The position numbers and the translations under genes were made by a program. Under the pieces are notes generated by a model. That model had not been told where the DNA came from. It ran no database searches and was given only the letters and a program-made list of their open reading frames with translations. DNA of 64,000 nucleotides from Trichuris trichiura (taxonomy: Eukaryota; Nematoda; Enoplea; Trichinellida; Trichuridae): positions 868,001 to 932,000 of the forward strand of contig JBAJFE010000061.1 of assembly GCA_037903355.1 (NCBI GenBank), given 5' to 3'. This document shows, one piece after another, positions 10,756 through 24,078 of this stretch. Within the stretch, counting starts at the first letter, position 1. Every line of letters begins with the position of its first letter.

Positions 10756-13695
10756 AGACTTCCACATTTTTCTTTACGGCTATCAGCAGGTGAAGGGACC
10801 AGATTGAAAACTTTCATTATTTAGCTCATACAGAACCAACGACACTAGAAGGTATACTGCAATTAAACAAAGGCAGAAGAAAATACGTTGAGGACATCAG
10901 CGTAACGCTAGACGAATAAGTCATTCTTCTGTGAAACATCTGCTTAGGGAGATACAACCGTACATGCTTGTACCTGAACAACGTAAATGACGTCAGGGTT
11001 ATGACATTGTCATCGCTATACTCTCTAGTTTTTACTTTGCTCTTACACGGAAATGAGGTGCCCAACTTGCGTGCTCACTCAAACTGCCATCACTTTCCTC
11101 ACTCGAAGACTCTCTTAGGCTACGAGATTGGAAAGCATGTTCACCATTTTGATTACGTAACATTGCATATCAACCTGCTTCACGATAACTGTTGCGATAG
11201 TGTCTGTCACGGTTGCGCTTCGTTATGCGATGGTGCCTATAAGCCGGACAATCGTAGGGACGTTCTCCTGTGTTGCAACGAGTGCGCACCTTAAGGCCCA
11301 ATGTAATTTAGAATGACTTGTCACAAAAGGTGCAAAGAAACGGCAGTTCGTCAGCTTGATTTGCGCAGTGGGTAACAAAGTTATGTCTAAACTACGTTGA
11401 TTAAGAGAACGTTGCTTATTATAAATTTAAATTCACCCGTAGAGGCGTTCGCTGCGCGACGGACAGATCAGCTTGAGATGAAACTGCCAATCCGTAGATT
11501 CAAATAAGAAGCTATAATGGTATTTATTCCATGGGTCTCTCACCATTTCAGGCGTCACGTGACCATTATTATTCTTCAAATCCAACCTTAAAAGCACATT
11601 TTCTGGACCCTGCACTAGTGCAGAGACAATACGAAGGTAGCGCAGAACTTGAAGCAAATAGGATGAAACCGTAGAACGTATGTACTCGTAAGAAACTAAT
11701 GTGAAGTGCGAGATTCGACGTATAAAAATCCCCGTATTATTAAGAACGGTTCTTCAGTCACTAATGCTAACTTAAGCAAAAACATAGATAAACAATTGTT
11801 CAATTAGTTAGTCCAAAGATATGCTTACTTTTCGTAGGAAATTTAGTCGCACAAAATTTTAAAATATAAAAATTCTTTTGAAAAAGTAAACAAGTTTTTC
11901 AGAAAAGAGCTGCAGCGGAGAAAGGAAATCGAAACGAAAAACAAGCTGTCGTCAAAATGCTGTTAGCACATAGTAGAAGAACTAGACCTCGTGAATCTTT
12001 AGTAATAGTCACTTCAGCAGCTCCCCAGCCTCCATTTAAAGCTTTTGACTTAGATGGTGATATATGACAGACTGTAGCGTAAAATGAACCTGGGTTTTGT
12101 CTTAAACAGTCGAACGCGCAAAAAACCCAGGAGTACTTTACCGTGGTATGCACAGAGTTACGCAGCCTTTTTTTTTGCACGTAGTTTGAAATTGTGATGT
12201 AATTTCTATGCGTTCAATTATTCCGCAGAGAAGCATAGTTTGACGACTAGAATGGGCAATTACACAAAAAAGGTGGACGTGCAGGTGCATCAACAAGCCG
12301 CCCTGCAGTCAACATAAGCTGAAAGCGATAGGTCACTGGTTAGTCGGTTGTCAACTTTAAAACAGAACTTTTTTGTTAAATTTAAGTCTCTTTGCTTCTG
12401 TTTATTTATGACATATAGCACAAAACATTTCGACACTCGCGATTTGCAAAAAGTAGTATCTCTCCAGCTGATTCATTGTTACTCAAAAATGCCATTTCTC
12501 ATCGTTTTTAGAAATACGTGCGTTTGCCATTTGCTGCCAGAAGTTTAAAGAGGTAACGCAGTGTACATATCTTTTATTTTAGACTGTAGTTTTATGAACC
12601 CGAAACTTTTCCTATTTATTATTACTCTTAATCAGGTTTTTTCCATTAGACGGCTGGGACCACTGCTGTTCGTAGTAAAATTGTGTTCTGTTAGACCAAG
12701 GAACGGCGGGGAGTTTAAGTATATGCTTAAAAATGGAAATCACTTTGTCCCAGCAGCCGTAAATAGCGTAAGCACAAACCTGCAATCGGCAGTGATTTTT
12801 GTATAGGCTGAATGCGATTAGCTTGGCTAGCTTAACTTGATTTTTTTGTTCACTTACTACAGTAATCGTTTGGCGCCTGTGGGAAATATCCATTTTCGTT
12901 TCAGGAACCTTCGGTTGACAGTTTGGCGACTGCAGATAATAAAAAAAATGTCAAGCAAATTGAAAGTATTCTAATGGATGGATTGAACATTTCCTTGTGA
13001 CGAGTTGTTGTTCAATTCTTACAAAAACACTTTCCTAAGCCAGTGGCACTCCGCTTGCCATATCTTGAGAGAATAAATACAGCTTCTAAGAGGAGTGGTC
13101 AAAAATAGAATTGTAGGCATCAGCGAACTCGAAATAACCAGAAAACATCAAAGGAAGATAATAGGCATCGTCAAATACTGAATTAGGAAAGTAAAATAAA
13201 TTGCTCGACCCCCAATTAATTTTTGAATTGAAATTAGCGACAAAAACATCTTATGGCGCATTGTTATATGGAACAGTTTCTAGCTTGCTTGCAATTCACT
13301 CTGAAAGCATTACTGGCGAGCACAAAAAAGCGCGCTCCTACGAGCGATTGAAAAATTAAGTTAAACCGGAAAAATCAAAACAAACGCGTGTTTTTCCATC
13401 ATTACAACTTTTTTTGATTTCAAACCAGATTTACATGTTCAGCAGTTTCAACTACTACGATAATGGATGAAACTTATGGGATATAAAGTTCAAATGCAAT
13501 TGAACTAATTGCTATTTGTTACTAAACAGTATTTTGTGGTTAAATGCTTCGCCAAACTTTCTTGTCACAGTGTCTTAGATCGTTAACCTGCTTTCTGTCT
13601 CCATACTGTAAATCACTATAGCTAGAACTACCTAAGCTTTGCAGTTATTGCTTACTGTGTTTGGCAGCTCGTTCGAACAAGACTTTTAAGTAAAA
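10756..13695. other. Intergenic between repeat copy 2 and NUP133
   Basis: About 2.9 kb. The only recognisable content is the zinc-finger remnant at 11170-11375. Open frames at 10968-11294, 11433-11657, 11899-12180 and 12348-12893 have no motif I recognise and no convincing splice context. Confidence 0.4.
11170..11375 (-). pseudogene. C2H2 zinc-finger pseudogene fragment
   Basis: On the minus strand one frame reads FLCTFCDKSF, a stop, then KVRTRC and the canonical inter-finger linker TGERPYDC. A second decayed finger follows, with KRNRDRHYR where the zinc-binding histidines should be. The order and spacing match tandem C2H2 fingers joined by a TGERPY linker. An in-frame stop lies inside the first finger, and cysteines and histidines are lost in the second, so it cannot fold as written. 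No neighbouring intact gene was found. Confidence 0.65.
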
Positions 13696-16600
13696 ATGCG
13701 ACTAGACCCTGTAGGCTTGGAAGTACCAGTGCACGTAGCGGAATGCTTAGCCAACTGTGAAAAACGTATGGCAGTGCTGCCTAAAGAGACCAGCAAATTC
13801 GTTCACGTTCTCTGCTTTCAGAAAAGTCCTACTCCGCTATTTCCTGCCGTTTTTTCAACAACGGCGACTGGATTTCGTTTGTCTGCAACAGGATGACGTA
13901 CTTTTGGAATTTAAGGGAGGCCGAAGTAAGCCCCGCTTCTCCCTGGAAATTTGTTCATGTCTTCGTACGTTTCAGGTGAACTGCTACTCACTGCCTCTTC
14001 CGCAGAGCGGGCTGATCTATCATGCAGACTTACTCTTGGTTCTGCGATCAATCAATGCCGAATAGTAGGCTATCACCAATGCATTTTCAAAGCCTGCTTG
14101 TGAACTTCTGGCTTATTCTTAAGCTCTCATAACATTCCTGGATGTATTGTCATCAGTCCCGAAGGAGTAGTACGCTATTGGGTTAAGGCAAGTCAACCCT
14201 CTTCTTACATTGAGGCTACGATTGACGTGAAAAACGAAGTGTGCAAGTCGCTTGCTTTGCTTCCCGTAAGTTTCACTTTTTAAAATCAATCCTATTGTAA
14301 TGGTTCAGGAAACTCGTTGTTGCCTTCTGGCAACTTCAAGCGGCTCTGCTTATCTCCTGCCATTTCCGGATGAGTCGTCAAAGGTTCGTACGCACGTTAC
14401 TTACGCTTTCCATACTGTACTTTCCAGTATTTTCGCGCGCGACTGTTGTTACCTGCAAACTCTTATTTTGAGCAAACTTCCTTGGGCGAATTTCGTTTCT
14501 ATAAATGTGGACGAAATTAAAGTTTTGAGAAAGCGCACACTAACTTAAGTTGCTAACATATTTTACTCAGATATACAGTAATACCGGAGATGACCAAAAT
14601 ATTTTCGATGTGACAGGCCTTCGGGATGCTGTAGCCTAAACGTATTTCTAAAACGGACGCTTTTAATGTATCACTCTCTTATCTTATTTGTTTCCTTTTC
14701 TGCTTAATACTTTTTATCATTAGGTGAGTTTTATCATACTATTAAGTTAAATTATTTTCAAAGCTTAACTTTTGTACGCGTTCCTATTTTAACGTATGTT
14801 GTGCCCGCGATCTCAGCTGTTTCGGATAGCTTTGCTTTGGGCTTCCTTAAATTCATACGCGTTTTAGACTAGTTTTTTAATTTAGCGCTTACCGCTTCCG
14901 ATCGCTCTAACCAGCCATTCGCAAGGTACCATTGCCGAAGTTGCCCGACGTTTCTCGTCCATCTTCGTCCCTCCAACGCGACAGGAGGTATACGCTGGGA
15001 ATTCTTTTTCTCTTTCCCGCGCTACAGTCTGCACGCAGGACTACGTGAGTACTGTATTTCCCGGAATCGTTCCCACCAATGGTCAGCTTATTCTAACCGT
15101 TCTGTCGTCATCGTTACGATGCTGGAAGGTCTTTCCGGACCTTAAATATACGGTGATTCCCCGCTTAACGCATATGCATTCTTTACTTTCATGTTTTCAA
15201 GTTTCAGTTCTTGTGGTCCTACGATTTGAAATACGAAAATGCGTTTAAAATTTTTGACTCTTTTCTGACGGTATTGACAGTGCCTATTGGTTTGCCGTAG
15301 GTTGACTTGTACTTGCTGTTGCAGGAGCAGTTGGGCGACCAATGGGTTTCGAACACCGTAGTTCAAAAGCGCGCCGTATCCGTGAAAGTTCTGGACGCCT
15401 GTTCGTCAGGGTAAGCTTGAAGAACTCATTGTTCATCAACTTGGCCAAGATCCATGAACGTTCCTCACTTTAGGGGTGCAGTGGCCGTTCTCAGCGAAGT
15501 GCATCCCATCGGCCATGTGGCCATATTTCATGTTGTTTGTAAGTTTGCGCGCCCGTAACATTATTTTTCTAAAAAAAACGAAAACCGCCTTAGCGCTATT
15601 TCAATGCTTCGAAAGGGGGCCGCCTGAGAGTCCGCAGATCTTGTTCCATATGCAGGTTCGATAGTACCACTGTAAATTTCGAAATTTCATCCTTGCTTTC
15701 CAGGGTCAACCGGAGCTCTCTCCGGTTCGACTTTGCAGCGCCGATTGGCTCCCTAGCGGCATAGCGTACAGTTCCAAAGTAGTATGGAACCTTTACGGCA
15801 TGTTTTTTATTCTTATTGCCTTTCAAAGCTGCAATGTTCAATTATAGACACCACCCATCCTGAATGTATCGTAAATGACGTCATTATTGGCACCGGTAAG
15901 TTTATCCAAGAGGAGAGGTCTACTCCACTCAGCTATTTTTCCGTAGGCATTATTGACAACAGAATTGCTGTTTATCTGGCGAAGCGTGGATTGACATTGT
16001 TAACCTTCGAAAATGACAGTGAATTCAAGTGAATCTTTTTCTCGTCTTTTTATGTTGAAGTTATCATATTCCATTACTTAGGCATTTGACAAGAGATTGC
16101 ATGATAAAAAGGCTTGGCATTAGGTTAGTATTAATGGGCCCAAGTCTGGAAAGGCTTCAATAGCTACGCGTTTGACCTTAAGGAGCGAAGCTGAAAATGA
16201 GACACTTTTGGTTAGTGCTCGGCCATTCGATCGGTTTCATGTCGCCTTCTTGTACTTTCTGAATCACAATCACGTGAGACATGACCAAGAAAGCGCTGTG
16301 CTTTTACCCTTTATTTTAGGAAAACTACCAAACTGCCCTCGACGGTCTTGCGCAGTTAGTTGTAACGAGAAAACAGCTGGTCAAGTTGGCTTATCGAATG
16401 TGTGGTTTGATCTTGGACACCGATGAATTCGTTGGAACATTTAGTACCGGTACATTGTTCAGCTGTAACTGTTATGTTTGCGTTTTTATTCCGCAGTATT
16501 TAATAATACAGTACTAACCTGATTATCCAGAATAATTGCTTCAAACGGTAGTAGCTCGTATAAGAGAAAATTCAGGCATAAACAAAGTTGACTTTTACGT

Positions 16601-19600
16601 GTATTTTTCTTCATCCTTTCGTATTATTTATCTCTCAAAAAGCCTGTTTGCTTTAATGAAATATTTGTTAAATATCGGGCGGGAAGGAGATGCTAAAATT
16701 TAAAAAATCCTTCAGAAAGTTTAGCTCATAGATTAGGCTGCATAGCGCGTTCCTATGCCTATTATGATCAAATGATACCATATGCGCAGGAGTGGAACTT
16801 TTCAATTTTCCTTTTTAGGCTTGGATTCCGACATGCCCATTTCAGCGCAGTTGGAATCGAAGGGCAAAGCTCTGGAAATATTTTCAGAGTTTCTCAATGG
16901 CTTCGCGTGGCGCTTTAAGGTACCACTTTTTCCCACGCTTCCGTCAGTGGCATCGCAGTTTTTTAAATGACTCGTTTCCTATTTTTGCTACTTATTATGC
17001 TCTCTTATTTAGTATTCAGTGATGTTTTAACGTAACTCTTCAGCACTTTCGTAGCGCTATTTTTTTGTTGTTATTTAAAATGATTTTCGTTTATTTGAAT
17101 TTAGGCGACAAATTTGCATACATACAAATTGCTAGTGGACGCCTGTCTTGCGTTGCTCGAAGCGGCTGTAATATTATGCAGCAACGAATGGCAGGAGTGA
17201 GTAGTCACTATATGTGCGTACATGTATGCGTTATTTATTTAGAATCATTAGCGAAATAATCGAGATGACCATGCGAAGCTTGCTTGAAATGAAGTCTGAC
17301 ACGAGTTCGTATCGTAGGCAAATCACGGATATTTTTTTGCAAGAGGTCAGCGATAAGAAGTTAGCTTAGTTTGTAATTATGTTTTTTTTGTTTTAAATTT
17401 AAATAGGTATCAAACATGCGCTTCTTTCTTCGCGGATTCGTTTGCGCGGAATCCGATATGTTGGAAGAATTTAAAAATGGCGAACGTCTACTTATTTGGC
17501 TCACCTCCACTGAACTAATCAACGTAGGCTGTTACACAAGGCAGCTTTTTCATCTCCAGACGCGTATTGCTTCGTACTAATAGAAATTGGTGGTTCCTTT
17601 CCAAACGACGCTGATCGGCAGAGCAAAGGAGGTGCTGAGCGAAGATCAATCCTTGTGGGAGATGCGTGCCAGCATTTTGACCCAATACGTTAACCACCTA
17701 TTGCAACCTCAAGTCCAACATGCCCTTTTGGGTATTCAAGAAATGGCCTCATGCGCGTCGAAAGAGAAACGCGCCGACTTAAGCGAAGCGCTTTCACCTC
17801 TTCTACATCGAACGATCAAAAGCTTTCTTGAAGTTTTAAAATTGGCTGAAGAATTAGCACTCAGCGATCCCGCCTCCGACGACCTCCGATCATTTCAACT
17901 CGAAAACGATAGTACCGTCAAAGACCTTCTTTTCCAATTACGTAGACGAAACACATTGTTCTAGAAGCGTTGCAAAACTGCTGATTTTTTCTTTTTTTTG
18001 CAGTAGACGTTGACATGAAAGATCTGTGCGTACAGCTGGCCGAAAAGTACGACGTATTTCCGGTTTTGGCCAAAATTTGTGCCCAGACGAGCGACATTGA
18101 ATTGTTCAATCGTCTACTGCATGGCGACAAAAGCCAAGACTTTTTGGATTCCGTCAACGACTTGTGTTCCCGCGAAAGTAGGCATTTCAAAAGGAAAATG
18201 CGTTAATGTACAGTTCACTAAGGAAGTGCAGGTTGTTGTATTACTTTAAAAACGGCTTTTGATTCTAGCGAAACGGCGAGAGGTTATCTTCTTCAGTTCT
18301 GTTGTTATTCACCCTTCAAAATTAATCCGCATTGACGCGGCTATTTTTAGTGTCTGTTCCTTTTCAGCAACTTTCGGTATTCTTCACGAGTACGCTATAA
18401 AACACGGGAGGCAAAAGCCGGAAATGCAACGTTGCTGGCATACGGACTGGTTGTACTATTGGGTTCGTCAGGAGTACGCCTTGGTTAGCTTTTGCTCATT
18501 TTTAAAAAATGCGTATATATTGTTTTCAAAGCTGCTCCGTTTTAGTGTCTTCGTGCATTGCTTGTCGTGGCGGAAAACGAAACGGAATCTCTGGAACGGC
18601 AACGGGTACGTCCATGTTGCGTGACATGCGATAGCGTTGCTATTTTAACTTTGTTCTTACCGTTTAGGTTGCACTTAGTCAAGCGCAGCTTGTGCGTCGG
18701 TTGATTACGAAACCGGACGAAGAGCTTGACCGCCGTATGTTTCTGTTGTTAGACATAGCTTATTGTAGGCGCCATTTGTTTAGGCTTAAAGGCTGCTCAG
18801 TTCCTTGTTGGTTGTCAAGTATTTTTGGGAAACGTTCAGCGCAGCGTAAGCACCACAACTGTTTTAATTGAAAAGCATCTTAATTTTCCTTTCGTCATGG
18901 TTTAATTTATGTTTTAAAAAATCGCGCTTATTTTTAAATGCTAATACCTACCTATACTTCTCAAAAGTACAGTATGCTTATCTTCTCCTTCCTAGAACGT
19001 ATTCTTTTACGTAATGACTGGGAGATAATTTCAAAATCTTTTTGCTTGCCTATCATCTGAATACGGTAGATTATAAGCAACATTATGTGCATTAAATCTC
19101 GCAGGGTGGCTTTGCGCGCTTTATCTCTTGACTTATTATGTATTCGTTTGTAAACATCTTCCTTCGGGCAGCCATACATTAAATTGTTGAATAATTTTTT
19201 TTTTTTGCTATAGGCTTCGGAAGCACAAGAGCGCAGCGAGAAGCCACTGACGCCTCAAGGTGTTGTCCAGGTAGGCGACCTCGCTATGCCCTTTTAAATC
19301 AGAGTGATACTATGCAGAAGTACATGGAAATAGCTGACGACGACGATAGCTTTTACTCGGAAGCATTGTACACAGCGTTGCGCATGGTGGAGGTGGGAAT
19401 CCCTTACTTTTGTACTAATTATTTATTCAATTTAATTTTTTTCTATCAGCTCGGGATTTTTCGCGAGACCGAACAAGTCATCATGGACGCTTGGGCAAAG
19501 CTCGTCATCGCTACCGAGTAATATCAATGGCAGATGAATCAGGAAAGTGTTTACGTCATTGGTTTTTTGTTGCATAGATGGCCAACCGGAGCTGATCCAG

Positions 19601-19896
19601 CCGTATCAGCAATGGCAATGCGCGGCACACTGTTTGCTAGAACGCTGCAAGCTCTCGTAGAGAAAGGTACAAAATTTGAATATGCATCCGTTGAAAAAAA
19701 ACCGGACGACTAAACTTTCGCAGACTGCGCCACCCAGTTGCTACAATGCTTACCGGCGAACGTCCATATGCTCGAGGAAAGCGAACATTTTCAAGAAAGG
19801 CTGATGCCGTGGCAAGAGATAAATGCCATCCAAGCTTATCTGCTAACAGTGAGAGAAAATTTGGAAGTATTTAAAGACTACTACAGTAGGCAATAA
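13696..19896 (+). CDS. NUP133: Nucleoporin Nup133
   Basis: A scaffold nucleoporin of the Nup107-160 (Y) complex. Thirty exons, all phase-consistent, give about 1053 aa (human protein 1156): 13696-13765, 13822-13925, 13976-14064, 14124-14265, 14309-14383, 14886-14987, 15039-15152, 15208-15270, 15325-15410, 15474-15538, 15594-15655, 15704-15778, 15829-16018, 16164-16273, 16320-16443, 16819-16919, 17105-17196, 17252-17345, 17407-17523, 17584-17941, 18004-18177, 18368-18483, 18546-18605, 18668-18734, 18784-18818, 19214-19270, 19303-19392, 19450-19517, 19578-19666, 19724-19896. The N-terminal half matches the Nup133 beta-propeller (PVHVAECLA, PEGVVRYW, IGTGKF). The C-terminal half matches its helical domain (AEKYDVF, IADDDDSF, RGTLFARTLQALVEK). 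The N-terminus is short, lacking the long leader of vertebrates. The weakest junction is the GTTCGT donor at 14384, opening a 502-nt intron; most other introns are about 50-65 nt. It converges with CHK1. Confidence 0.9.
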
Positions 19897-20112
19897 ATGA
19901 ATTCAGGTACTTGTTTATTTGAATTATCTTCTCTTTTTTAGTTGGAAGTTTTAATTTTGAAAGTAGCTCAGTTTTCAAGCGCCCGTAACGTTAAGGCAAT
20001 AACATTGCGCGTGAAGCAAGTTTGACAACAATGAACGCAACGTCAAAGGGTAAATTAAGTAAAACATTGTTATCAACGGTGATTCGTCAAAAGTGATTCT
20101 CCTGAAAGTTGG

Positions 20113-22247
20113 CTACACTGCCGACGCCGGCTCGGTGCGGCTGTTACTTGGCTGCTTCGGGTCTTGCGGTTGCTTGATGTGCGGCGACAGTAGCGCTTTA
20201 AGTTTCAGGAACATTCTTTTGAAGTCCAATCCGTCTCCCTTTGAAAACATAGCGTTGACAAGAAAAAAAGAAGGCATTTCGAAATTACTTTTGACAAACG
20301 GAAGTCCAGAAGGATCGAAGAGTTCATTTGATAGGCGGCCACTTTGAATATCAGCGTGTTGCGACGGGAGTCGACCGTGCTTACGGTTATTTGATTCGAA
20401 GAACAAGTTGGCTGCATACCCATTAGTATGCATGCTTCCTCCACCTTCGCCAAGCTATCCGTCAGCCCAATATGGAAGGACAATCGCGTCATTCGCTTAA
20501 CAAGCTTCTCAAGTGAGGTCTGGAAATTTACAGAAAATAAGGAACATAATAACTACAGTGACAGATGGCGCTACCGTCGACGTCTGGGAACAGATTGCTT
20601 GACTGCTCAGTAGTAGATTGTCCAGATTTGTTGGTTGCGAAAAGCTTATGCCGGTGGTGTCAGCACGAGGACGTTTTGCGCTTTCATTGTCCGGATCGCA
20701 GTCAGGCGAAAAGCGCTTTTCACGACTGTACTGGGGTGGCTGGGACATGTAGACAGCTTGTCCATGGTCTTTGCTCTTCTTGGAGCAAGACCAACTTTCG
20801 AAATTACAAGTCAGCTTGGAATTGGTTCCAGTGCGACTGCAGTGATCATCTACGATTCGAAAACTTTATCAAAACTATATGGAAGAACGCACTTATACTT
20901 ACCCGATATATTTTGAGTCAACCAAGCATGCTTCTTTATGTAGTCCATTGTTATTCTGGACAGAGGATCGCAGGTTAAAATCATTTTCAACAACGCTGAA
21001 GAAACAAAGCTGCATAAAGTTCGAGGCTTAAAATTGAAATCGACAAAATACATAAGGGAACTTCGTGTATCTTATGCCAAGGACTCGAACTGCAATCGGC
21101 CATTTTAGACCATCTAGCAAATGCTTTGCATTCCTCCGTGGGAGAATCCCACGGCAATTGACCAACCAGCATTGCAACTAGAACGACACCGCAACTCCAT
21201 ATGTCCACAGGTTGGGCGTGATAGGGACCCAGAAGCACTTCGGGAGCAACGTAAGGCAAAGTACCGCAGCGGGTCTCCAGCATACGCTCAATACCGCGCT
21301 TGTTTCGAAATACAGTCGCCATGCCAAAGTCGGATATCTTCAACACTTCTACAAAGCAATATCTCAGCTTAGTTTGTGCGCAAAACTTATTTAAAACGCA
21401 TAGGTCGGTTTTGACTAGCCAAAAAGCGAATGATAGCACAAAGCTTAAAAAACAAGCAAGATCGCTTCACGCGAGAGCTGATTACAAGGAAACAACGTTA
21501 AGCCAACTTAGGACGAAAACATTCGGACCAAAACTAATCAAAAGAGAGCAGAATATAGAAGCCTGAAAATCAGAAAACGGCTTACCGTCTTCAGCAATCA
21601 ACACATTTTCTGGCTTGAGATCTCGATGCGTGATACCCTTGCTGTGAATATAATCCTAACAAAAAAAGAATTTCCAGCGGGAAACGTCGAAATGAAAACT
21701 AACCACTCCGGCAATCAGTTGTTGAAAGAAATACTGCGCTTGACCTATGGGCATTCCAACATCGGGCTCTTAAAAGAGGGAAAAAGTGACGAAATAACAA
21801 CTTTAACAGAACATTGCCTATGCGATCGTAGAGTTCGCCCTCGCTGGCATATTCCAAGAACAAATACAAAGTATTGCGCTCGATGCGATGGCCAATCGAG
21901 CTGATAACGTTGCGGTGCTTCAAGTTTCTCAGCACGCAAGCCTAAGTACGGCACGTTGGAAACAGCGAAAAAAAGAACACGCAAAGGAACCTCGCGTTTC
22001 GCGGCGTCCATTCGGTTTTCTCGACCGTCGAAACACATTATTTTTACAGCAACGCTGTCGTGCTGCTGCCGATGCACGAGGAGCTTCACTCTGCAAAAGC
22101 ATCGATGCAATTGAAAAAACAATAAAGCACGTTAGTTAAGCATTCCTACTCGCCAAATGATCCTTCTCCAAGAGTTCCAACAACATCCCAGTCGTCCGTA
22201 AAAGGAACGGGACGTTTATTAGGGTCAGCTTTGTTCAACAATTTCAT
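20113..22247 (-). CDS. CHEK1: Checkpoint kinase 1 (Chk1)
   Basis: Serine/threonine kinase of the DNA-damage and replication checkpoint, acting in the nucleus below ATR. Ten exons on the minus strand give about 492 aa (human 476): 22247-22150, 22090-21991, 21941-21818, 21768-21704, 21655-21586, 21348-21052, 20995-20903, 20849-20575, 20519-20289, 20238-20113. Visible kinase features, in order: glycine loop GEGSFGE, ATP-binding lysine in VAVKIM, catalytic loop HRDLKPEN, SDFGMATVF, then VAPEVLL. After a linker rich in S, K and R, the C-terminal KA1-like regulatory region keeps KLVKRMTR, NQITVSTVDSRRNTLIFKV and FRLSKGDGLDFKR. The intron after GELYDRI starts with GC (21817), not GT. The last residues are a polar tail. 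The 3' end faces NUP133 with 216 bp between stop codons. Confidence 0.93.
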
Positions 22248-23013
22248 TGCGTAGAAGCATCAATAAGAAAGTCACTACCGGCGGGAACTTACAGTAACCC
22301 GTAGGTACAGTGTTCCGAAAAAGTTGGGTGTGCCACAGGTGCCTGCGTGTCCTGAGCGGCTCAGCTGAGCTGCCAAGTACATTTCCTGCATTTCTCGGCT
22401 CAATCAAAAAATATACTCATGAGTAAAAAAAATAATTTTTCGCTGGTACCTGCTTATCTGTTTTTTAAAATTAGATTTGCGCGTTTTCAATTAGTCATTT
22501 TAAAGCTGATTTGTTTAAAGTAGGAGATTTTCTTGGCGCCTACGTTGATTCTGAAAACGTTTCATTTGTGTTATATTGCTTACTGTCTAGCTTTAATCTG
22601 CATGAAAGCTTACATTTCTACGGTAAGTAACAGTACTCATTAATTCCAATGCTCTTTAGCAACCATGTTTGTACGCAAACAGCGTTAAACTTTGTGAGTT
22701 GCAAAATTTCAGCAGCACATTTAGGTACTGCTTACATCAGCGGTTTTTAGTTATTAACCGCTAACAACCGTATAGTTGTGTGCTTTTTCCATTCGTTGCA
22801 CCTGAGCATTAGTTGGTACGGTAGTTAGCTTTCTTCGCTGCATGCTACCTGATTTTCATCTATGTTCAGGTATATTGAGACTGGTTCGGTTTGCAACCAA
22901 TCAACATTCACTTCAGCGAGGTAATTTTTAAAAGCGTTCGTTTTGGGTTATGCGCCGTTTAGCAGCAGAGCAGTAATGTATTTTCGAAAAGCTCTTACGT
23001 GAAAACCGTTCGG
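22248..23013. promoter_or_regulatory. Shared upstream region of CHK1 and PRELI genes
   Basis: 766 bp separate the start codons of two divergent genes, so promoters for both should lie here. I see no clear TATA box or other defined element. Confidence 0.4.
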
Positions 23014-23547
23014 ATGAAGTACTTTTGCTCTCAGTCATCGTTTAAAAATTCTTGGGACGACGTAGTAACTGCTTTTTGGCTACGATATCCAAATCCGTTC
23101 AGCAACCACGTGCTATCGGAAGACACAGTTGACCGAAGAGTTTCGGGCGATACGTTGCTCACGAAAAGAATATTCTTCAAGACCGCTCGTATTCCAAAGT
23201 GGGGCGAGAAGTTCGTCTCCACCAAGTACATTCCAGTATTGGAGGAATCGCTTCTCAATCGAGCAACCAAGGTGATGGTCACTTACAGTCGCAACATTTC
23301 CTACCAAAGACTGATGTCGATCGAAGAACGGTGCACCTATCAAGTAGATCCCAAGCTTCCCGGTGAGCAAACGCTGCTCAAACGCGAAGCTTGGTTCTGC
23401 TGTCATTTGAAAGGTATTGCGACCATTGTACAGAAAATATCTTGCGAGCGGTTTAAGCATCATGCAGCCAATGCGAACAAAGGATTGCAGTTTGCCTTAG
23501 CTCGCCAATTCCTTTTGGCACGCCAGCAGCAATTGCATCAGGAATGA
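23014..23547 (+). CDS. PRELID1: PRELI-domain protein (PRELID1/UPS1-like lipid transfer protein)
   Basis: Single-exon gene of 177 aa. Proteins of this family carry phosphatidic acid across the mitochondrial intermembrane space together with TRIAP1/Mdm35 and so feed cardiolipin synthesis. The start at 23014 gives MKYF, as in the family; an upstream in-frame GTG is ignored. Visible signatures run in family order: SWDDVVTAFWLRYPNP, SNHVLSEDTV, LLTKR, PKWGEKF, VLEES, then RLMSIEERCTY and LKREAWFCC, ending in RFKHHAANANKG. Length equals a lone PRELI domain, with little C-terminal extension. The gene is intronless among split neighbours, but the protein is short and looks intact. A different PRELID paralogue is possible; PRELID1 fits best. 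Confidence 0.9.
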   Translation: MKYFCSQSSFKNSWDDVVTAFWLRYPNPFSNHVLSEDTVDRRVSGDTLLTKRIFFKTARIPKWGEKFVSTKYIPVLEESLLNRATKVMVTYSRNISYQRLMSIEERCTYQVDPKLPGEQTLLKREAWFCCHLKGIATIVQKISCERFKHHAANANKGLQFALARQFLLARQQQLHQE

Positions 23548-24078
23548 TTCTGTGTCCTTTGCCTGTTTTGACCGTTGAACGAATCTAGTTTGAAAAATAA
23601 ACAACTTATGAACCAATGAGAGTCCATTACAATTTTTATTTTCTGCAGCAAGGTATTGAGGGTTTTTGCAGCAAAAAATGGATTCTGACTGGCGGGAACT
23701 CTACCAAAAATTTGTAAAACACGTTTCAGATCATTGAACCTGAGCATACCTGCTTGAACGGTAGCTCGGATCCTCTTGAACGTTAGACCAGCTTCTACGT
23801 GGTTTGGTGGTAAGAACTATTCGTTATAAATTTTTTCACTTGCGCTTTAATATTATCTTGTTAAATTCTGACTAATTTGCTGCAGGTTGGTTGATTTTAA
23901 TGGGTAAAAAAATCTGACGTGAAACTCTTAAAGTATATAAGTTTGTGTCTACTTTTGACGGCTGGCAGAAATAATTAGCCACTAAGACGCCGCGCATGTA
24001 GCCGTGCCTATAATTCAATGCGTGAAAATCTATTAGCCTTTTATGGCTTGCCTGAATTTTCATTTTTTTGAAGGAAAA
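23548..24078. other. Intergenic, no gene seen
   Basis: About 530 bp between two plus-strand genes. A short ATG frame near 23677 stops after 19 codons and is not supported. Confidence 0.4.

Noticed and set aside
11899..12180. 93-codon minus-strand frame
   Set aside because: Part of it looks protein-like, but I recognise no family and see no exon partners.
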